From an uncultured Lachnospiraceae bacterium (GTDB lineage: Bacteria > Bacillota > Clostridia > Lachnospirales > Lachnospiraceae), in NCBI GenBank assembly GCA_947630925.1, contig CANRJM010000003.1, positions 1 through 64,000 on the forward strand: a stretch of 64,000 nucleotides of DNA, in the 5' to 3' direction. A program made the translations under genes and the position numbers. This document shows, piece after piece, positions 9,230 through 16,188 of this stretch. Numbering within the stretch: position 1 is the stretch's first letter; every line of letters begins with the position of its first letter. The notes below the pieces were generated by a model, which saw nothing but the letters and a program-made list of their open reading frames with translations, did not search any database and was not told the origin of the DNA.

Positions 9230-9242
9230 TTTTAGATATATT

Positions 9243-9284
9243 GATTAAAGCAGTAAAAACATTTTGGTTTTTATTGCTTTAATC
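9243..9284. repeat. 18-bp-stem perfect-like hairpin
   Basis: Two 18-base arms (GATTAAAGCAGTAAAAAC and its near-exact complement) with one mismatch flank a 6-base loop. No T-run follows on either strand, so it is not a typical terminator. It lies 45 bases upstream of the Cys-rich gene. Confidence 0.6.
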
Positions 9285-9328
9285 ATACTAAAATTGCGCT
9301 GTAAACTTACGCAGAAATGAGGTAAAAC

Positions 9329-9529
9329 ATGAAAAAAGATGCCAAAACTTTCAAAGAGGTAGCAGAACGTTGTACACGCTTTTCTCCTGACGAATGTGAA
9401 GGCTGCAGCTTCAGCAACTCTACCGCTTCTTCTGAAGACGTCAGTTGTAAGCACTGCAAACATTATGAACCGGGTAAAGTATGTAAACTGGACTTATATC
9501 GGGAAATTGTAACAAATCACAACCTGTAA
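9329..9529 (+). CDS. Small Cys-rich protein, function unknown
   Basis: 66 aa, hydrophilic, no signal peptide. Six cysteines at about 15, 23, 26, 40, 43 and 52, including two CxxC pairs, suggest a small zinc-binding fold. GAGGTAAAAC precedes the ATG. It stands alone between divergent and convergent minus-strand genes. I do not recognise the family. The cysteine spacing and good ribosome binding site argue that it is real. Confidence 0.65.
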   Translation: MKKDAKTFKEVAERCTRFSPDECEGCSFSNSTASSEDVSCKHCKHYEPGKVCKLDLYREIVTNHNL

Positions 9530-9565
9530 GTCAACTAAAACATTCTGTTTGAAAAACATTTGGAA

Positions 9566-9615
9566 AATGTAACATTGTTTAATGCAGCATTTTCTAATGC
9601 AACATTTTTTAATGT
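9566..9615. repeat. 15-bp tandem repeat, three copies plus a partial
   Basis: Three consecutive 15-base units of the form AATGYARCATTKTYT start at 9566, 9581 and 9596, with the first five bases of a fourth at 9611. They sit just after the Cys-rich gene stop and before the terminator of the GlgX-like gene. Confidence 0.6.
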
Positions 9616-9656
9616 AAAAGGGAATGCAAAATATCTGCGGATATTATGGCATTCCC
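9612..9656 (-). terminator. Probable terminator of the GlgX-like gene
   Basis: GGGAATGC/GCATTCCC arms (9620-9627 and 9649-9656) enclose an inner ATATC/GATAT hairpin. On the minus strand the stem is followed by TTTTACATT, a modest U-tract. It may also stop plus-strand transcripts from the Cys-rich gene. Confidence 0.55.
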
Positions 9657-9675
9657 TGATACATAATCTGATAAA

Positions 9676-11601
9676 CTATTCTTCCACAAATACCACAGTA
9701 CTCCGCGGCGGAACCACAGTCTTTTTTGACAGCTCCATCCGCTGTTTCTTTTTTGCGCGGGACAGTTTTACCGGCTTTGCAGGCTTCAAAAGTTCCTCGT
9801 GAAAGGTATTGTCAAATGTGTCAATCATGACCTTCCAGGAACGTCCCTTTGGAAGATTTGGCAAATCAAACGATTTTGCTTCCCAATACATATTATAGAT
9901 AATATAAACCGATCTGCCATCGCCGTTTTCGACATAACCTCCATAATACAACATTCCTAACATTCTGCTGTAATTGGAAAAATCAGGCTTCCACGCCTGC
10001 ATGCCATGAACGGAAAGATCAGGCATGCCGCAGGATAAAGTGTCCATCAGCCGCATCGGCTCTTCCTGGCGTAATACGGGAAATGCTTTGCGGAACTGAA
10101 TCATCTGTTTGACATAGGCATGGATCATCTCAGAAGTTTTCGTATGATTCCAATTAAGCCAGCCGGTCGCATTGTCCTGACAGTAGGCGTTATTATTGCC
10201 AAACTGGGTATTGCCAAACTCGTCGCCTGCTAAAATCATCGGCGTTGCCTGACTTGTCAAAAGCATGAGCAATGCATTCCGAATCTGCTGCATTCTACGG
10301 TCCAGAATATTTTTTTTACGCGTCTTTCCCTCGATACCACAGTTCCAACTGTAGTTAAATTCCGTACCATCCCGATTCATTTCCCCGTTTTCCTCATTAT
10401 GCTTAATATCATAAGAGACCAGGTCCATCAGGGTAAATCCATTGACATGAGTAATAAAATTGACATAGGAATATTCCCTTGCATTCCTGCTGAAATCTCC
10501 CGCCGCTTTTTCAACCATTCCTTCATCGCCTTTCAGAAAACGGCGGATATCATTCATATAACCTTCATTATACTCGCCCAGCGCATTCTTCTGAGCGGAT
10601 ATTTTCGCATTGCGCAGCATATCCACATCCCAATAAGACGCCAACAGTTTTACGCCGGATAAAATTGGATCAGAGGCCAGTGAAATAGACGGCATAACCT
10701 CCTGATTGACCCGAAAACCGTCTACATGATATTTCAGCACCCAGCTCCGCAGGCAATCCGTCATCAAAAAGACATTGGTTCCCGGCGAAAAATAGATATC
10801 CAATAATACTTCTATCCCATTTTCATGAAATGCCTTTACCATCTGCTTAAACTCAATAGAAGGGCTTGTCTTCTCACTGGCGTAAGCCGCCTTTGGCGAA
10901 AAATAAAAGGTTTCCCTGGCGCCATATCCCCAATAATTCAGTTTTGTTTCCCCGGCATTGAACTCTGCCGTCCCCTCCTGCAGTTCGTTAAATTCATATA
11001 CCGGAAGAAGCATAACGCCGTTGATGCCCAAATCCTTCAGGTAGGGAATCTTTTCCATCAGCCCCCGGAAAGTTCCTTTATGCTTTACTTTTGAAGAACT
11101 ATGTTTTGTATACCCACGAACATGAAGCTGATATAAAATCAGATCGGAATACGGCGTCCGAAGCGGCATATCATCTCCCCAGTCAAATTCCTCCAGGCAA
11201 ATCCCGCTGCGCACGGCCTTTAGGTCCGTATTCCTTTTGCCCCAATGGTCTCTTCCGGTAACCCCCGCTGCATACGGATCTGCAAATTCCACGCCATCCG
11301 CTTCATAGAGATATTCATAATCCTGCGTCAGGATGTCTTCGATACTCCTTTTTTCGCTGGAATGCTCCGCCTTGCAAATGGTTACGAAAAACACGCTTCC
11401 CACCTGGAATTTATCTTTCAGTTCCACGACAAAAGAGGGATTTTTTCTTCCCTTTTTATAAAGTTTTAATAAACAACTGTCACTCTTGGGAAGGTATACA
11501 GCAAACTGTACCCCTTGAGGTACTTTTGTCACACCAAAGGGCAGCGCATTTCCCGCCCGGTATTCAAATAAACTGTCCCCTTTTTCCATTTCCATCCTCA
11601 T
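9676..11601 (-). CDS. GlgX/isoamylase-like GH13 protein, catalytically degenerate
   Basis: About 641 aa with the layout of glycogen debranching enzymes: N-terminal beta domain (FGVTKVPQGVQFAVYLP), barrel from about 165, C-terminal beta domain. Conserved scaffold parts remain, e.g. YQLHVRGYTKHSS, NYWGYGARETFYF and ILAGDEFGNTQFGNNNAY. Yet every catalytic position is changed: region I has SP at 272-273 instead of NH, the nucleophile Asp is Asn 299 (GFRVN), the acid/base Glu is Ser 322 (ASYWD), and the transition-state HD is VN with Asn 387 (HVNGF). It should not hydrolyse alpha-1,6 bonds and may be a glycan-binding or regulatory pseudoenzyme. The start may be the ATG at 11592, which directly follows a GAAATGAGG motif. 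Confidence 0.88.
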   Translation of the reverse strand: MRMEMEKGDSLFEYRAGNALPFGVTKVPQGVQFAVYLPKSDSCLLKLYKKGRKNPSFVVELKDKFQVGSVFFVTICKAEHSSEKRSIEDILTQDYEYLYEADGVEFADPYAAGVTGRDHWGKRNTDLKAVRSGICLEEFDWGDDMPLRTPYSDLILYQLHVRGYTKHSSSKVKHKGTFRGLMEKIPYLKDLGINGVMLLPVYEFNELQEGTAEFNAGETKLNYWGYGARETFYFSPKAAYASEKTSPSIEFKQMVKAFHENGIEVLLDIYFSPGTNVFLMTDCLRSWVLKYHVDGFRVNQEVMPSISLASDPILSGVKLLASYWDVDMLRNAKISAQKNALGEYNEGYMNDIRRFLKGDEGMVEKAAGDFSRNAREYSYVNFITHVNGFTLMDLVSYDIKHNEENGEMNRDGTEFNYSWNCGIEGKTRKKNILDRRMQQIRNALLMLLTSQATPMILAGDEFGNTQFGNNNAYCQDNATGWLNWNHTKTSEMIHAYVKQMIQFRKAFPVLRQEEPMRLMDTLSCGMPDLSVHGMQAWKPDFSNYSRMLGMLYYGGYVENGDGRSVYIIYNMYWEAKSFDLPNLPKGRSWKVMIDTFDNTFHEELLKPAKPVKLSRAKKKQRMELSKKTVVPPRSTVVFVEE

Positions 11602-11620
11602 TTCTGTACCTGCGTACGAG

Positions 11621-12946
11621 TTACATAATCTGTTGTCCTGTCAAATATCCGGCCAGATACAAACCAAACAACAGCGTAAAGACCGTTAATATCAGATAAT
11701 ATCTCTTCTCTTTCGCCTGCGTCCACTCTGCCAGAATGATAAACATCGGCAGGGCGCATGCCATATAGCGTCCGCCACTGATCAAAAAGGTAACGGAATA
11801 ATTGACCATCGTATATACCAGTAAAAAAGCGGTATATTTCAACGGATGGCGGCGCAGCGCATATATTATCAGTATACCCGCTAAAACAAATAGTATAATT
11901 TCCGGATACCAAATACTGAGCCGCATATTATTCTGTGCCCCCAATGCGTTTTCCACCAACTCTTTCAAACAGTTTGACGTCCATGTTGTAGTATGATACC
12001 AGTGTTCTTTCTGATATACCTGAAAACGGAAGAAATCTCCTTCCGTCTGATAATTGATAAAGAAGTAGATCAGATTTCCAATCGGAGTCAAAAACAGAAA
12101 GATGCCTTTTTTAAAAAACGCTTTGATAAACTGCTTTCCCTCTCTCCGGCGAATCATGGTCCCCGGCGGATAACACAGAAAAAACTCTACCAATCCTACG
12201 CCCAGCAGCAGGACTCCCTGTACTCTGCAGAGCGCACAGAACATACCAACGATACCCGCGGCAAGCCATTTATGCCGTTTCACACAGAAAAACCCGGCGG
12301 ACAACAGACAGAAAAAGAGGCTTTCCGTCATGATTCCACCAAAGAAAAAGGCAAACGGAAAGAAAGATAACAGCCAAAAAGCCCGTTTTGCAATCTCTTC
12401 GTTATACTCCTCTTTTACCACCCCATAGAAGAAAACGCTTCCCACACAAAACGCCAATGTCGAAACAAGCATGGCGGTAACTTCATAGCTCCCAATCAAG
12501 TAATGGACAATATGGATCAGGACAGGATATAGCGGAAAAAACACCAAGAACAAGTGTTGTCCATTTTCAACACAATTCTGATAACCGAATTTTGCTAAAT
12601 CAATATAATGCGGCGAGTCCCACAAATTCCAGCTATTGATAAAATCGGTAAAGGAAAACCCGTTCCGTCCGGAATAGTAATTTGAAAGAAGCATACAGAC
12701 GGCAGCTCCAACGATATATACCGCAATGCGTATTGCAAGAGCCGTTCCGAAAACCTGAAACGCTTCCCGCCCCTTCAGTCTGCTTTTTTCCTCTCTGCTT
12801 TCTGCAATCTTCTTGCTGCAGCACCAGATGACCAGCCTGTTTCCCGAAGATAAGATCCCCGTCTCTCCCAAAAAACGTACCAACCATACAAAAAGGATTC
12901 CCGCCAATACCAAAAACCATATTACTGAAAAAATAATTTCACTCAT
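11621..12946 (-). CDS. PIG-V-like membrane glycosyltransferase
   Basis: Polytopic membrane protein of about 441 aa with roughly ten hydrophobic segments. The extracytoplasmic loop NSWNLWDSPHYIDLAKFGY carries the WD...HY pattern typical of PIG-V/GT-C type mannosyltransferases that use lipid-linked sugars. An internal Arg/Lys-rich loop (MIRRREGK) fits a cytoplasmic side. The ATG at 12946 has AGAAGGA upstream and begins with a clear membrane helix; the longer reading to 12985 adds no conserved part. It lies 19 bases before the GlgX-like gene and may share its transcript. The sugar and acceptor are unknown. Confidence 0.75.
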   Translation of the reverse strand: MSEIIFSVIWFLVLAGILFVWLVRFLGETGILSSGNRLVIWCCSKKIAESREEKSRLKGREAFQVFGTALAIRIAVYIVGAAVCMLLSNYYSGRNGFSFTDFINSWNLWDSPHYIDLAKFGYQNCVENGQHLFLVFFPLYPVLIHIVHYLIGSYEVTAMLVSTLAFCVGSVFFYGVVKEEYNEEIAKRAFWLLSFFPFAFFFGGIMTESLFFCLLSAGFFCVKRHKWLAAGIVGMFCALCRVQGVLLLGVGLVEFFLCYPPGTMIRRREGKQFIKAFFKKGIFLFLTPIGNLIYFFINYQTEGDFFRFQVYQKEHWYHTTTWTSNCLKELVENALGAQNNMRLSIWYPEIILFVLAGILIIYALRRHPLKYTAFLLVYTMVNYSVTFLISGGRYMACALPMFIILAEWTQAKEKRYYLILTVFTLLFGLYLAGYLTGQQIM

Positions 12947-13009
12947 CACAATCCATCCTTCTGTTCCTGAACCAAAAATTTCCAACGCTAAAACAAAAAC
13001 ATTGTTTTT

Positions 13010-13039
13010 ATAGTACTACATATCTGTTTATAGTGTCAA
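13010..13039 (-). promoter_or_regulatory. Sigma-A promoter of the PIG-V-like gene
   Basis: Minus strand: TTGACA at 13034-13039, an 18-base spacer, and TACTAT at 13010-13015. It points to the membrane glycosyltransferase gene starting at 12946. Confidence 0.65.
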
Positions 13040-13063
13040 TTATGGTTTTACTCAAAATACCCC

Positions 13064-13091
13064 TTGCAAATTCCTCATATTACTGTAAAAT
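13064..13091 (+). promoter_or_regulatory. Sigma-A promoter of the second ABC-F gene
   Basis: TTGCAA at 13064-13069, a 16-base spacer, TAAAAT at 13086-13091. Transcription from here gives a leader of about 90 nt. Within it GCGCTGC (13127-13133) can pair with GCAGCGC (13162-13168) just ahead of the ribosome binding site. Confidence 0.6.
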
Positions 13092-13184
13092 AAATTACAT
13101 ATGTCGCTTAACCAGTTTGTGTCTGCGCGCTGCCTGCCACAAACACCCCTCATGAGAAATAGCAGCGCAGAAATGAGGATAACT

Positions 13185-14837
13185 ATGATTCAAGCCAGTA
13201 ATGTCACACTGCGTCTTGGCAAAAAGGCGCTTTTTGAAGATGTGAATATTAAATTTACAGAAGGAAACTGTTATGGACTAATTGGTGCAAATGGCGCCGG
13301 CAAATCTACCTTCTTAAAAATCCTGACCGGAGAAATTGAGCCTTCCAAGGGCGAGGTTATCATTACGCCGGGACAGCGTCTTTCCTTTTTAAAACAGGAT
13401 CATTTCCAGTATGACGAGTATTCCGTTTCAGACACCGTTATTATGGGAAACGAACGCCTATATGAGATTATGAAAGAAAAAGATGCGATTTATGCCAAAG
13501 AAGATTTTACCGAGGAGGATGGCATCAAGGCAAGCGAATTGGAAGCGGAATTTGCCACAATGAACGGCTGGGAGGCAGAAGCCGACGCCGCTACGCTGTT
13601 AAACGGTCTTGGCATTCTGACGGAACTTCATGAAAAACAGATGCATGAACTTACCGCAAGCGACAAAGTAAAAGTCCTTTTGGCTCAGGCGCTTTTTGGC
13701 AATCCTGATATCTTATTATTAGACGAGCCGACCAACCACCTGGATTTAGACGCCATCCGCTGGTTAGAGGAATTTTTAATTAATTTTGATAACACTGTTA
13801 TTGTCGTTTCCCATGACCGTTATTTCTTAAATAAGGTCTGTACGCATATTGCGGATATCGATTATGCAAAGATTCAGCTTTATGCCGGAAACTATGATTT
13901 CTGGTATGAATCCAGCCAATTGATGATAAAACAGATGAAGGAAGCGAACAAAAAGAAAGAAGAAAAAATCAAGGAATTACAGGAATTTATTCAGCGATTC
14001 AGCGCAAATGCTTCCAAATCGAAACAGGCTACCTCCAGAAAACGGGCATTGGAAAAAATTGAACTGGATGATATCAAGCCTTCCAGCCGAAAATACCCCT
14101 ATATTGATTTCCGTCCGGAACGCGAGATTGGAAATGAAGTGCTGTCGGTGGAGCATTTATCTAAGACAATAGACGGAGTAAAGGTATTAGATGATATTTC
14201 CTTTATCTTAAACCGCAACGACAAGGTTGCCTTTGTCGGAAACAATACCATTGCCGCAACGACTCTCTTCCGAATCCTGGCAGGCGAGTTAGAGCCGGAC
14301 GAGGGTTCCTATAAATGGGGAGTGACTACAAGTTTTTCCTATTTCCCAAAAGATAACACCGAACTGTTTTCCGGAAATGAAACCATTGTTGACTGGCTTA
14401 TGCCCTTTTCTCCTGAAAAAGATCCGACCTATGTACGCGGTTTCCTTGGAAGAATGCTTTTCCCCGGCGAGGACGGCATAAAAAAAGTAAATGTATTGTC
14501 AGGCGGGGAGCGCGTCCGTGTGATGCTTTCTAAAATGATGATTCTTGCCTCAAATATTTTAATTATGGATGAACCGACGCCGCACCTTGACATGGAGTCC
14601 ATTACCGCATTAAATAACGGTCTGATTAAATTTCCAGGCGTTGTTCTATTTACTTCACAGGACCACCAGTTTATTCAGACGATTGCGAACCGCATTATGG
14701 AAATCACGCCGGGCGGATTGATTGATAAGATTACCACATATGACGAATATCTGGATAGTGATGAAATGGCGCGGAAGAGACAGATTTTATCTGTACAGAC
14801 AGAAGAAGACGAAGATAACGGAAACGAACCCGCATAA
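13185..14837 (+). CDS. ABC-F family ATPase (YkpA/YbiT-like)
   Basis: About 550 aa, two ATPase domains without membrane helices. Domain 1 has Walker A GANGAGKST and Walker B LLLDEPTNHLD, but the signature is LTASDKVK instead of LSGG. Domain 2 has a normal LSGGERVR signature, while its Walker A reads GNNTIAATT without the Lys, Walker B reads MDEPTPHLD, and the H-loop reads TSQDHQF. A degenerate second site is seen in YkpA-type members, but the Gln in the H-loop is worth noting. The ATG at 13185 follows GAAATGAGGATAACT; upstream in-frame ATGs lie inside the leader hairpin. The role is presumably ribosome-associated translation control. Confidence 0.9.
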   Translation: MIQASNVTLRLGKKALFEDVNIKFTEGNCYGLIGANGAGKSTFLKILTGEIEPSKGEVIITPGQRLSFLKQDHFQYDEYSVSDTVIMGNERLYEIMKEKDAIYAKEDFTEEDGIKASELEAEFATMNGWEAEADAATLLNGLGILTELHEKQMHELTASDKVKVLLAQALFGNPDILLLDEPTNHLDLDAIRWLEEFLINFDNTVIVVSHDRYFLNKVCTHIADIDYAKIQLYAGNYDFWYESSQLMIKQMKEANKKKEEKIKELQEFIQRFSANASKSKQATSRKRALEKIELDDIKPSSRKYPYIDFRPEREIGNEVLSVEHLSKTIDGVKVLDDISFILNRNDKVAFVGNNTIAATTLFRILAGELEPDEGSYKWGVTTSFSYFPKDNTELFSGNETIVDWLMPFSPEKDPTYVRGFLGRMLFPGEDGIKKVNVLSGGERVRVMLSKMMILASNILIMDEPTPHLDMESITALNNGLIKFPGVVLFTSQDHQFIQTIANRIMEITPGGLIDKITTYDEYLDSDEMARKRQILSVQTEEDEDNGNEPA

Positions 14838-14863
14838 AAAAGCGGCGAAAACAGAACCGCAGC

Positions 14864-14896
14864 AAAGAAGGGAATGCCGCCGGCATTCCCTTCTTT
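14864..14896. terminator. Bidirectional terminator between convergent genes
   Basis: A perfect 16-bp inverted repeat (AAAGAAGGGAATGCCG and its complement) surrounds one base. A- and T-rich ends allow it to stop both the ABC-F gene and the convergent glycosyltransferase gene. Confidence 0.9.
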
Positions 14897-14899
14897 CTG

Positions 14900-15859
14900 C
14901 TAATCGTTATTTTTTTCCTGATACAACAAACTTTCTATTGTGTAACGCGGCCGATGCTTTACTTCAAGATATGTCTTTCCTATATATTCTCCAATCACTC
15001 CAAGCGCAAGCAACTGCAACCCGCCTATCCCCCATACAGAGATAACAATCGTTGTCCAGCCGGTTACCGTATAACCTATCATCCATGTCACAAAGAAATA
15101 TACCAGCAGGAAAACGCTGATACTAAACAGGAAGAATCCCAATGCCGTAATCATACGAATCGGTTTGATGCTAAAAGAGGTGATCCCTTCCACGGCAAAG
15201 GCTAACATTTTCTTTAACGGATATTTGGATTCTCCCGCAAAACGTTCATGCCTCTCATAATAGACGATATCCGTTTCAAAGCCAATCATCGGCACAATCC
15301 CACGTAAAAACAGATTGACCTCCTCGTATTCCGACAACGCTTCTAAGGCTCTTTTACTCATCAGGCGGTAATCTGCATGATCCTTCAGGGTATCCGCCCC
15401 CATAAAGTGCATCAGTTTATAAAAAGCATGCGCCGTCCCTCTCTTAAAAAAGGTATCTGTTGCCCTGGTAGAGCGGACGCCGTATACAATATCCTTTCCT
15501 TCATTGAATTTATCAATAAACTGCTCGATTGCCGCAACATCATCCTGCAGATCCGCATCCAGGGAAATCGCGGCATCCGCATACTCCTTCGCTGTCATCA
15601 GACCGGCAAACAGGGCATTTTGATGTCCGCGGTTATGCGCCAGATTGATTCCCACATAGACAGGATCTTCCATATGAAGCTGAGAAATCATATTCCAAGT
15701 GGCATCCTTTGAACCGTCATTTACAAAAGCAATCCGGCTGTCAGAACCAATCTTCCCTTTCTGTACCAAATCCGCCATAATCTGCTTTAACTGTTTTGCA
15801 GTTTCCGGCAAAACTTCCATTTCATTGTAACAAGGAACTACAAACCATACTGTTTTCAT
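14900..15859 (-). CDS. GT2 family polyprenyl-phosphate glycosyltransferase (GtrB/CsbB-like)
   Basis: About 319 aa. The N-terminal GT-A domain has VVPCYNE, FVNDGSKD, NRGHQNALFAG and the DADLQDD metal motif. Two hydrophobic helices near residues 225-290 anchor it in the membrane, followed by EYIGKTYLEVKHRPRY. This layout is that of enzymes loading a sugar onto undecaprenyl phosphate for transfer outside the cell. GGAGATGG precedes the ATG at 15859. The flippase and acceptor glycosyltransferase that often accompany it are not adjacent, although the PIG-V-like protein 3 kb away could be a later GT-C partner (inference). Confidence 0.88.
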   Translation of the reverse strand: MKTVWFVVPCYNEMEVLPETAKQLKQIMADLVQKGKIGSDSRIAFVNDGSKDATWNMISQLHMEDPVYVGINLAHNRGHQNALFAGLMTAKEYADAAISLDADLQDDVAAIEQFIDKFNEGKDIVYGVRSTRATDTFFKRGTAHAFYKLMHFMGADTLKDHADYRLMSKRALEALSEYEEVNLFLRGIVPMIGFETDIVYYERHERFAGESKYPLKKMLAFAVEGITSFSIKPIRMITALGFFLFSISVFLLVYFFVTWMIGYTVTGWTTIVISVWGIGGLQLLALGVIGEYIGKTYLEVKHRPRYTIESLLYQEKNND

Positions 15860-15904
15860 AACCATCTCCATACCACTGCATTACCCGCAATTTTCCATAA
15901 CCTA

Positions 15905-15935
15905 TAAAAAATCGTAGAATACAGACATTCTACGA
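15905..15935 (-). terminator. Terminator of the tRNA-Gln pair
   Basis: Minus strand: a 9-bp stem TCGTAGAAT/ATTCTACGA followed by TTTTTT, 8 bases past the second tRNA. Confidence 0.88.
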
Positions 15936-15942
15936 CTTGCAA

Positions 15943-16014
15943 CTGGGCTACAAGGATTCGAACCTTGAAATGCTGGAGTCAGAGTCCAGTGCCTTACCAT
16001 TTGGCGATAGCCCA
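15943..16014 (-). tRNA. tRNA-Gln (CUG anticodon), copy 2
   Basis: Reverse complement folds as a cloverleaf: acceptor TGGGCTA/TAGCCCA with discriminator G, D stem GCC/GGC, anticodon stem CTGGA/TCCAG with loop CTCTGAC giving anticodon CTG, and T stem CAAGG/CCTTG with TTCGAAT. The 3' CCA is not encoded. The tRNA itself is identical to the copy 32 bases upstream. Confidence 0.95.
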
Positions 16015-16046
16015 TCAAATATCATAAAGCATTTCTTTTTTGTAAA

Positions 16047-16118
16047 CTGGGCTACAAGGATTCGAACCTTGAAATGCTGGAGTCAGAGTCCAGTGCCTTA
16101 CCATTTGGCGATAGCCCA
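16047..16118 (-). tRNA. tRNA-Gln (CUG anticodon), copy 1
   Basis: Same 72-base cloverleaf as the neighbouring copy, anticodon CTG, no encoded CCA. It is the promoter-proximal copy of a two-gene transcript. Between the promoter and this tRNA a short GCTTG/CAAGC leader hairpin is present. Confidence 0.95.
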
Positions 16119-16152
16119 ATATGAGCGCTTGTTTCTTCGCAAGCACGCGTAT

Positions 16153-16181
16153 ATTATATAATAGCTTATTTAAATTTGCAA
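16153..16181 (-). promoter_or_regulatory. Strong sigma-A promoter of the tRNA-Gln genes
   Basis: Minus strand: TTGCAA at 16176-16181, exactly 17 bases, then a perfect TATAAT at 16153-16158. It starts only 8 bases past the stop codon of the methyltransferase/MTHFR gene. Confidence 0.85.
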
Positions 16182-16188
16182 GTACTTT

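Noticed and set aside
9566-9615. CRISPR-like array
   Set aside because: The units are directly adjacent 15-mers without spacers and no cas genes are present.
9676-11601. Active glycogen debranching enzyme
   Set aside because: All GH13 catalytic positions are replaced, so activity is not supported although the fold is.
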